NCBI GenBank assembly: GCA_948567375.1
Contig: OX419755.1
Coordinates: 45,699,001-45,763,000, forward strand
DNA from: Lunularia cruciata
Taxonomy: Eukaryota; Streptophyta; Marchantiopsida; Lunulariales; Lunulariaceae
Direction of reading: 5' to 3'
Length of the DNA stretch: 64,000 bases
Part shown: in pieces, positions 57,120 to 64,000 of the stretch
Layout of the letters: each line of letters begins with the position of its first letter
Numbering within the stretch: position 1 is the first letter of the stretch
Translations under genes and position numbers: made by a program
The notes under the pieces: generated by a model
Database searches by the model: none
What the model was told of the DNA's origin: nothing
What the model saw: only the letters and a program-made list of their open reading frames with translations

Positions 57120-59240
57120 CCATAAACCACTGGTCGTTGAACGGATCCCATGCTCCTCAACCAAGTCAGCTCCACTACCAACCACCTCTGCTCTAGTAGT
57201 AGGAACTGCACCATCCCTACTCTCACACAACGTGGCAGCCAACCGGAACACTGGGGCTGGGTCCACTCCCAATGTAAACATGTCACTGGCTGAAAATAAA
57301 AGATGCCGCATAATCAGCTGAGCCGCCCCCAACATCATGCTAGACTCAGTCTGTGTAGTAGCAGGTGGCTGACTAGCAGGTACTCCATCACCACCTACCA
57401 CACCTGCACTGGGACGTCTAGGAACCATGGATGTCGTCTGCAATGCCTCAGATAGCGTGAAAGATTGGGGAAGTCTGACCTGTCTCCCAACCTCTCCTCT
57501 CTGTGGGTCCAACTCCACTAATGCTCCTCTAGGCTCTGGAGCACGTACTACACTCCTAGTCACTGCTGCAGATGCATCTACCTGTGCTTCTCCGCACATG
57601 AAGTCCAAAGCATCTCTATCACCAGCATATGAGGTGGAAGCCTCAACACCCGAATCTGATCTCCTCTGAGCAATAGCCATACTAGCCAATCTCTGCTCCA
57701 ACTGCTCAATCCGAGTAGCCATAGCTATGTTAGAAGTAAGGGCAGGTACTGCACCCCTACTAGGTGTAGATCCTCTACCACCACCTCTACCACCTCGTCC
57801 TCCATGAACTGGAGCTCCTCTACTACCTGCCATAGCAGCCCTACCACTCCGTAACGCCGGGTGTAGGTCAAAACACCGGTCACTAGTGTGACCAAATCTG
57901 TGGCAATGCTCACACTGCCTTTGTGCTGGCTGTGATGCACCAGAGGTATCAGGTCCGCTGCCCTGAGTACACTCTCTCCTATGGTGAGGTCCACCACAAG
58001 TCCAACAAGCAACACCACCACTCACTGGCTGCTGCTGACCCGAAAGTGAGGGTAAGGGTCTAACTCCACTAGGCCCTCCACTCGCTCCATAGGATCTGGG
58101 CTGTCCACCCTGTCCTTGAAAACCAACTGGGCGTGGTGCACTCTGCTGCACTCTAGAAGAAGTCACAACCGTGGATGAGGTCTCTCTACCAAATCCAACT
58201 ATCACCACTCTCTCCTCCACCATGTTGAGCTCAATACGCTCAGCCAAACCAAAGACTACTGCCAAAGTGGGCGAAGTAGCCTGCAACAACGTAGCATCAC
58301 GAACTCTACGTCGCAACTCCCTGTCCAGTATCCCATACCAAAACTGGACTGCCTGGGCCTCAGTAACTCCCTGAGTGAAACTGATCAGCCGCCTCATGCG
58401 AGTATATGCCTCGTGTAGGCTCTCTCCAGCCTTCCGCTGGAACTCTTGCAAGCTCCTCAGCTTGTCAGTCCGCACTCCATGGTAGTTCTGCCTCAAACAT
58501 AGGAAGAACTCAACCATGGGGTTAAACCCCGGTACCACACCACCTCCTGCAGCGGTACCTCCACTCGTAGTAGCACTATCTCCAGCTAGTGCACCTCCAC
58601 TAGCTCCACCAACACTACTCGAGCTAAAACTCGTAGGTACAGCCGACCTACTCCTGGCCACCGAACCTGAAGTGATGGAGACATAGTGTGGAGACCAATA
58701 CTGTTTCCATAACTCAATCTCCTCCAAATGAGCTCTACTGAACTCATGGTAGTCGTCCATCGGTGGACCCTCCAAGTGCTGAAACAACCCCTTCCATGCC
58801 ATGAAAGGTGTGAACAAAGTCGGGTTCCGCATCTGCTGCAGATCACACCAACTATCAAACTCCTGGATGAAGTCATCCAACTCAATGGTACCCACTGTAC
58901 CAGAGTAACGCCTAGGGCCTTTGGAGGCCCCATAAATCTTGTCCATGTCCCACAACAACGGTGCGGACACACCAAGTGCACTCTCAACTGAATCAGCTCC
59001 TGTGTTGAACTCCAACTCAGAGTCAATCTCCTCCCTCACTGGGACCTGAGATACAGGCTGATAACGAGCACCACTCCGAGTAAACCCACTACGTACTGCA
59101 GGGCTAACTCCTCTGGAATCTCCAAAGAACTCCGTTGTGACCACGTAACTGCAATAGCAAACCCGAACCACCAACTGCAACCGCAAGTCGCAACCGCAAG
59201 TATCCCACCAAGTGCCAATACCACCGCGTGCCAACACCAA
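57117..59240 (-). CDS. M1 gag polyprotein
   Basis: Open for 707 codons from a TAG at 59241-59243 to a TAG at 57117-57119. The first residue given is a TTG; M2 and M4 place the initiator ATG at the equivalent of codon 36, which in M1 is ACG (59133-59135). Content: N-terminal DMDKIYGASKGPRRY, a capsid-like helical part (TPFMAWKGLFQHLEG, LRQNYHGVRTDKLRSLQEFQRK), a Ser/Gly linker, then two zinc knuckles: CWTCGGPHHRREC (near 57967-58010) and CEHCHRFGHTSDRC (57873-57914, exact CX2CX4HX4C), followed by an Arg/Gly-rich stretch. Gag forms particles and binds element RNA. No internal stop interrupts it. Confidence 0.88.
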   Translation of the reverse strand: MVLARGGIGTWWDTCGCDLRLQLVVRVCYCSYVVTTEFFGDSRGVSPAVRSGFTRSGARYQPVSQVPVREEIDSELEFNTGADSVESALGVSAPLLWDMDKIYGASKGPRRYSGTVGTIELDDFIQEFDSWCDLQQMRNPTLFTPFMAWKGLFQHLEGPPMDDYHEFSRAHLEEIELWKQYWSPHYVSITSGSVARSRSAVPTSFSSSSVGGASGGALAGDSATTSGGTAAGGGVVPGFNPMVEFFLCLRQNYHGVRTDKLRSLQEFQRKAGESLHEAYTRMRRLISFTQGVTEAQAVQFWYGILDRELRRRVRDATLLQATSPTLAVVFGLAERIELNMVEERVVIVGFGRETSSTVVTSSRVQQSAPRPVGFQGQGGQPRSYGASGGPSGVRPLPSLSGQQQPVSGGVACWTCGGPHHRRECTQGSGPDTSGASQPAQRQCEHCHRFGHTSDRCFDLHPALRSGRAAMAGSRGAPVHGGRGGRGGGRGSTPSRGAVPALTSNIAMATRIEQLEQRLASMAIAQRRSDSGVEASTSYAGDRDALDFMCGEAQVDASAAVTRSVVRAPEPRGALVELDPQRGEVGRQVRLPQSFTLSEALQTTSMVPRRPSAGVVGGDGVPASQPPATTQTESSMMLGAAQLIMRHLLFSASDMFTLGVDPAPVFRLAATLCESRDGAVPTTRAEVVGSGADLVEEHGIRSTTSGLW

Positions 59241-59243
59241 CTA

Positions 59244-60471
59244 GACACCACCCACTAATGTAACTCTAACCAAGATAACTACACTAGGGGAAAGGCAACC
59301 TGTAACCTGCCATCATAACACGCACTCTCACGGTCTGCAGGTCATCACTTCCTGCCTCACCGGAGAGAAACAAAGGTAGTCTGACTGGTCATCACTCCAG
59401 CTTCACCACCGAGAGCACACCAGAGCACCAACGCTCAAAAGTCAAGGCACCTCACACAAACGTGGTGCACAAACAAGAAGCAGAGAATGGAGGGGATCCA
59501 ATCACAAGAAATCTAAACAAAAACCCTCCATCTCATAACACAACACGGGACTGACTCTGCCACCATTTGGCATTTGACATAAGAGTAGTTTGTATCTAAG
59601 TCCTAAGCTACCAGGATCACCAAGAATGGGATCAAACTGCCTCTCCTAGCCAAAGCTACATGTGTATAGATAACAGTGGCACAGTCACTATGACAACAAG
59701 TGAGGGTGGACCAGTTGGCTAGGGCACCAATCTAGGAACAAGAGATCTAGGGGTCAAACCCTGTTGCGCACAATCTAGCAAGAAAGGCAGATTTTGCCAA
59801 CCAATGACCAAGATCTACACTAAACTAGCTAGCCTCACGCCAGCAAGCTGGCTTGCTGGCCCTTCTAGGCCTTTGTAGCCTCTCATAGCCCACAGCCCTA
59901 TGCCTCAAAACGCCAAAATTCAGCCAAATGAGGCCTTTCTTGTTGCTACTTCGAACCTCCTCCAAAATTGGCGAAACTTCTCCAAATCTACGAAACTCCT
60001 CCAAACTAGCAAAAGTTCTCCAAATCTGGCCAAACAGCAAAACTCCTCCAATTCTGGCCCAAAATCTGACGTAAAATCTGACGTAAACCCTAAAGATGGA
60101 TGTCCGCCAAATCCCCCGCTAACTTTCCACTTGAGCCAAATTGACAAAACAGGTTTTTCCAAATCACAATTTCATGAGAAGAGCTTTCCAACTCCACCTT
60201 CAATTTCACTTTCTGAGCCCAACTCGCAGCAAATTGGTCTTGCCTTCACCTCTTGAGCTCAAAATCACAACACTGCTCGAAAATTGCTCCTTCTTTGCTC
60301 AAAATTTGGCCAGCACTTCCGCACACCGTCCGCCTAACTGCCAAATTTGCATCAACTACACGAGCTTTTGCACACTAGGGAAACACAGAACCTGAGTCGA
60401 GCTACCACGATCCACCGAGCTTGGAGATACCACCAACACTCAACGTTCCTGCACCCAATTTCCCCCTGACT
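59244..60471 (-). other. M1 5' leader
   Basis: About 1.2 kb between the PBS-like site and gag, alignable with the leaders of M2, M3 and M4. No conserved coding sequence was found. On the + strand, 59706-59768 resembles a tRNA: AGTTGGCTAGGGCA as D-arm/A-box and GGGTCAAACCC (59751-59761) as T-arm/B-box. M3 has GGTTCAAACC at the same place (15226-15235). The Lys/Gln-rich stretches around 59900-60060 arise from a repeated CTCCAAA-type sequence. Confidence 0.6.
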
Positions 60472-60486
60472 TCACTTCTCTGATGT
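60472..60486 (-). promoter_or_regulatory. Primer-binding site candidate of M1, self-complementary to the A repeat
   Basis: The minus strand reads ACATCAGAGAAGTGA, directly adjoining the inner end of A1 (60487). It is perfectly complementary over 15 nt to 60669-60683 within A1. It does not match the usual plant initiator-Met tRNA site (TGGTATCAGAGC). M4 has the same arrangement with a matched change in both partners. Confidence 0.6.
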
Positions 60487-60939
60487 AATCAGATTGCTTA
60501 ACACTCTCAACTCAACTCAACTCAACTCAGATCAGTACTTGATCTGTCACTCTATAAACTGCCAACAACTGGGCATTGATTACAGTCAAGCCACACCCAC
60601 TCAAGCATAGAGAATCCAGGTGATGCTCGCCGGCCTCTGTTTACCATAGCCAAGAACTCGAAGGCTCAACATCAGAGAAGTGAGCTCTTTGGAGCTCACT
60701 TCGAAACTATACCCCCTGGACTCGAGCTAGCCCTGAAACCCTAACGGTCCTGCTGACGGCACACTCGACGGTGCAAACGGTGCAAAGTGACGGTGGGCCC
60801 CACCGTGAAGTCAGTACCCCGAACACGAAATCTAACCATCGGAAAGTAGTCCCTGAGAAACTGCTAGAATAACTCTAACTACCATCACTGGAACTCTAGT
60901 GTCCGAGCATCTAGATGCGGAACTACAAATGGTGTGACA
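60487..60939 (-). repeat. M1 5' repeat A1 (5' LTR)
   Basis: 453 bp starting TGTCACACCATTTG on the minus strand. A TATA-like box (minus TATAGTTTC, first T at 60711) lies 28 bp upstream of the primer-like site at 60683, so RNA should begin there. A perfect 11-bp hairpin GAAGTGAGCTC / GAGCTCACTTC with a 4-base loop spans that site (+ strand about 60677-60702). B does not follow A1. Confidence 0.85.
60669..60711 (-). promoter_or_regulatory. Putative TATA box and RNA 5' end / self-primer of M1
   Basis: TATA-like string on the minus strand at 60708-60711 (TATAG), and the predicted start region TCACTTCTCTGATGT at 60683-60669. The first 15 nt of such an RNA would pair with the site at 60472-60486. 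The spacing of about 28 nt is typical of plant TATA promoters. Confidence 0.5.
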
Positions 60940-60943
60940 AAGG

Positions 60944-63900
60944 GTCTTAGCAATGGAATCAATCTAAGAGGTGGAGTAGAGGTAGAATTGTATCAAAAGC
61001 TTGAAAAAAATTATAAGTTTTATAATAATCAAGAAAACCCTTGAAAATCCCTCTCCAATGGTAAACTGCATCTAGAATCTTAAAAGTTGTTACTTTTCTT
61101 ACAAAGTGACTTCCATAAATCTCACGATCATGAAATGCCTTCATGAGTAGGATAGACTCTTCCTTACCCACTACTCTTCAAAATAGACCATTTTCTCCTT
61201 GTTGACAAAAGATATCTTCCACAATTATACAAGGTCTAGATCTTGATACAAGGGCATTCCTCTCCCTAGCATGCATCCCATCTAGATATTTATCTCTTGT
61301 AATAATTCCACAATCTCCTTGTACTCCATTAGAACCTCTAAATTGATTGAGATTGTCATGAGCTATTCAGCCTAAAAGGAATCATCTATTGGCTCAATCC
61401 AATCATGCGTATAGTTCCTAGATAACAAATTATCATTTGAAATTTTCTTTGTTGGATTATCTTCAATGGTGTAATTGTAATCTAATAATAGTATCATCTA
61501 TCTTGCTGCCTTTCCTTCCACATTAGGCTTTTTGAAGATGTACTTCAAATCCTTGTGATCTATAACAATGGTGGCACCCCCTCCAATCACTTATTGTCAA
61601 AACTTTTTGAGACCAAAATCACTACAAACTCTTCTTTTTCTATGATTGAATAGTTTCTCTTTGCTAAGACCATTTTCTTATTAGCAGAAGCTATTAGATA
61701 ATCATGTCTTTCTTGGTCTAATTGACTAAGAGTGCATCCTATAGCTATACAAGAAGCATTGGTGGAAAGGATGAAAAGCTTACTCCAATCATGTTCAGCA
61801 CACATTGGAGCCATAATAAGGGATTGCTTGAGCTCCTAAAAGCTTTGAGAGCTTCACTGTTCTCCAAAATCACCATGTATTCTACCTCTTTTGAATATGA
61901 ATGATCAATGCAAAAGGCTTGTTGGAAAATGAGAAGTGAACCTCCTACACCCAACCATCTCCAAGAATTAGCATAACTTTGTCAAGCTTGAAGGGATTGG
62001 AAGCTCTAAAATTCTACTCACCTTTTTAGGATCAATTATTGTTCAATCCTTGGAAATGATATGCCTTAAAAGAAGACCTTCTTCATAACCAAAGATGCAC
62101 TTTCTTGGGTGATGTATTTTCCTCTTCTAAGTATTTCAAGACGTTGATCAAATGGTCAAAAGTCCTCTTCATTACTCCCATAGATGCAAAAGTTATCAAA
62201 GAATTTTTTTCATAAATTTTCCAATGAAAAGTTCAAACACTGTGTTCATGAACCACTGAAATGTGGCTAGACATTACAAAGCCTAAAAACCATGACCTTG
62301 AAAGCATAAGTACCCCAAGATGTGGTGAATAAGGTGAGTTGTTGATGCTTTGGTGCAATCTTGATTTGATTATAGCCATTATAACCATCCCCAAAATTGC
62401 ATCTCTCATGATCCACAATCTCCTCTAGGATTTCATCAATAAATAGCAAGGGGTAGTAGTACTTATTGGTGATAGCATTGAGTTTCATGTAATCCACACA
62501 TACTCAAAGTTTGCCATTCTTTTTCACAATCACATTTGAAGACACCCATTCTAAATGCTCCATTTCAAAGATAAACTTTGCCTCCTTGCCTTTATCAATC
62601 TTCCACTTCATAACCAAAGTTTTTGGTGGGCTAGTGAAATTTTGTTTTTGGCAAAAAAGTTGTGCATGTGACTCCATTGCTATTTAGTGGTCCTCCAAGG
62701 TGACTTCTTTGAGATCCTTGTATTTGAAAGCAAACACATAAATGTACTTGCAAAAAATCTATTTAAATCTTACTTTCTCCTCCTTTGTAACTTTGGGATT
62801 ATACTTAAGGGAAGATAGACTCCTCTCTACCTCCTCAAGTGTCAATGTTGATTTATTAAGATCCTTCAAAACTTTGGCTTCCACACTAAATCAATAGTAC
62901 ACAAGGGATGCACATCTAAATTAGATTTAGATTCACCATCATTTGAAGAGTTCTCTTCCTCCATGATGATATCCATACCTGAAGCTCCTTTTGAATCTGA
63001 TTCCCAATAAACAAAGATGATGTAACCCTATGGTCTGATGGCCTAATTCTCAAGTACTCTTTATACCATGGATCAATTTTTTGAGTTGCTCCCAACAATG
63101 GCTTTCCAAGTAACAAATCATAGCTTGCATCCTTCAAGACTTGGAAAGTCATGAAATTTTAAACTCCCAAAATTGATACTACCACCTTGTCTATCACACC
63201 CATTGGTCAAACTTGTTGCTTGTTTTCCACACTCACTACAAATTTTCAAGGTCTAGAGGGTATCATATTCAACTTTTTCATCAGCTTCTTTGACATTGTA
63301 GATCCTTCATCAACAAATGGAGGATCTTTATCCTCAAATCAATGTTGGAGGCATACCCACAAGTCTCCCATGGTGTTGGTTTTGCATCCACCACCTCCAT
63401 TGATATTGGAGCCTTTGCTTTCTTCTTTCTCTTATTCCTTGTAAAACTCTACCCACCCTTAAATTTCTTCCTCAATGTAGGATTTAAAGCCATCAATTGA
63501 TCCATTGTGATGTTGGCCTTGTGACTACCAACATCCTCCAACACATTGTAGTCCCATTGTTGCTTTGAAATCAAGTAATCATCCATCTCCAACTTCTTCC
63601 TTGGAGTCTTTGTTGATGGTGTTGAACTTGTAATACAGGTATTCCTTGTGACCATGGGACTATCATTAATAGTATTGAATCTTTGAGAAGAATTTATATC
63701 ATATGCAAAATGTGCTCTCTTATTCTCTTGTGCTAAAAGCTCCAAGTTAAGACCTTTGGAGTTTGAGCATTCTCCCTTCTCATACTTACTCTCAACCACA
63801 TCTATGGATGTTATCCTCTCCCTTGGGCTTCACCACCTCTCTCCTTCTCTATTTTCCCCTTCATAACTCCTTCATTCATGGTATAATGGGATTTGAGTAG

Positions 63901-64000
63901 TTCCTTTGGATGTGATCTCTACCTCCACAACCAAAACAATTTCTATCATTAGAATTTCTAGTTGGTTGGCCTCCTTTATATGAATAGTTTCTATAACCCA
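60944..64000 (-). mobile_element. Element C, 5' part: gag to integrase N-terminus
   Basis: Minus-strand remnants in order: gag zinc knuckle CFGCGGRDHIQRNY (about 63903-63944, last Cys changed to Tyr), gag-protease linker with KANITMDQLMALNPTLRKKF (63449-63799), protease (VDEGSTMSKKLMKKL near 63230-63310; YDLLLGKPLLG near 63090-63130), reverse transcriptase (about 62150-62850, YNGYNQIKIAPKHQQ), RNase H (about 61450-61850, STNASCIAIGCTLSQ), and integrase N-terminus (60959-61171, Cys residues changed to Tyr). It continues beyond M1 at 51020. The 5' end lies outside the window. Inactive. Confidence 0.8.

Larger units (their letters stand above)
51021..60939 (-). mobile_element. M1: family-M gypsy retrotransposon with DNMT and PHD domains
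   Basis: The element is 9.9 kb and inserted into integrase of element C. It is flanked by AAGG (51017-51020 and 60940-60943), a 4-bp target duplication. Organisation 5' to 3' on the minus strand: A1 60487-60939, leader, gag from about 59135, protease, cytosine methyltransferase, reverse transcriptase, RNase H, DDE integrase, PHD finger ending 51852, polypurine-like tract, then B1-A2-B2. Gag and pol share one frame with no frameshift and eight internal stops (seven TAG, one TGA). A1 and A2 differ at about a dozen sites plus one 5-bp unit, nearly all transitions, so the insertion is fairly recent but not brand new. The GC content is clearly above that of M2 and M3. Confidence 0.92.

Noticed and set aside
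51021-60939. A tyrosine-recombinase (DIRS/Ngaro-type) element, suggested by the split repeats
   Set aside because: The protein has an HHCC region and an intact DDE integrase core, and AAGG flanks both sides; no tyrosine recombinase motif was seen.
1-64000. CRISPR arrays, rRNA genes, or canonical tRNA genes
   Set aside because: No regularly spaced repeats, rRNA segments or complete tRNA cloverleaf were found; the only tRNA-like sequence (59706-59768) is incomplete.

Overview
The window reads as nuclear DNA of a land plant. One ordinary host gene is recognisable: a six-exon ureide permease (UPS family) at 1165-5617 on the + strand. It has GT-AG introns and an in-frame spliced product of 406 residues. 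Nearly everything from about 9 kb onward is nested LTR-retrotransposon sequence in different states of decay. The species cannot be named. The load of eroded Ty3/gypsy elements and the type of element present would fit a bryophyte, lycophyte or fern better than a compact angiosperm genome, but that is a guess.

Layout. 1-1164: sequence upstream of UPS. 1165-5617: UPS; its 2.3-kb first intron holds a perfect 49-bp inverted repeat. 5.6-8.9 kb: non-coding, strongly AT-rich from 6.5 kb. About 8.94-16.35 kb: M3, an old minus-strand copy of a methyltransferase-carrying gypsy element ('family M' here), with a LINE fragment inside it. 16.4-21.0 kb: element D, a decayed gypsy element. 21.8-23.2 kb: an unassigned block with a more balanced base composition, a 38-bp palindrome and a 140-bp tandem duplication. 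23.2-30.9 kb: AT-rich, with three blocks of coiled-coil coding remnants in alternating orientation. 30.86-44.58 kb: M4, a plus-strand family-M copy split by a solo LTR (S1) that itself received a complete minus-strand family-M copy (M2, 31918-41213); a second solo LTR (S2) also lies in M4. 44.58-49.93 kb: element E, a decayed chromovirus with a chromodomain remnant. 50.15-51.02 and 60.94-64.0 kb: element C, a gypsy element split within integrase by M1. 51021-60939: M1, the best-preserved family-M element.

The notable system is family M. In M1, gag and pol lie in one frame over 7.4 kb with no frameshift, broken by eight in-frame stops (seven TAG, one TGA). The order is gag with two zinc knuckles, aspartic protease, a Dnmt3-like C5-cytosine methyltransferase domain (motifs I, IV, VI, VIII and a IX/X-like tail in conventional order), reverse transcriptase, RNase H, DDE integrase, and a canonical C4HC3 PHD finger at the integrase C-terminus. 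The element could therefore encode both a DNA-methylation writer and a histone-reader-like module.

Its ends are also unusual. The copies have the order A1 - internal - B1 - A2 - B2 (A about 450 bp, B 107 bp), the split-direct-repeat arrangement known from tyrosine-recombinase retroelements, although the integrase here is of the DDE type. A 15-nt stretch directly after A1, where a primer-binding site belongs, is perfectly complementary to a site inside A that lies about 28 bp downstream of a TATA-like box. That suggests self-priming like that of Tf1. DNMT capture by charophyte Ty3/gypsy elements and dinoflagellate retroelements has been reported (de Mendoza and colleagues, 2018). I know of no report of the combination of DNMT, PHD finger, split repeats and self-priming. 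All homology statements were made by eye.
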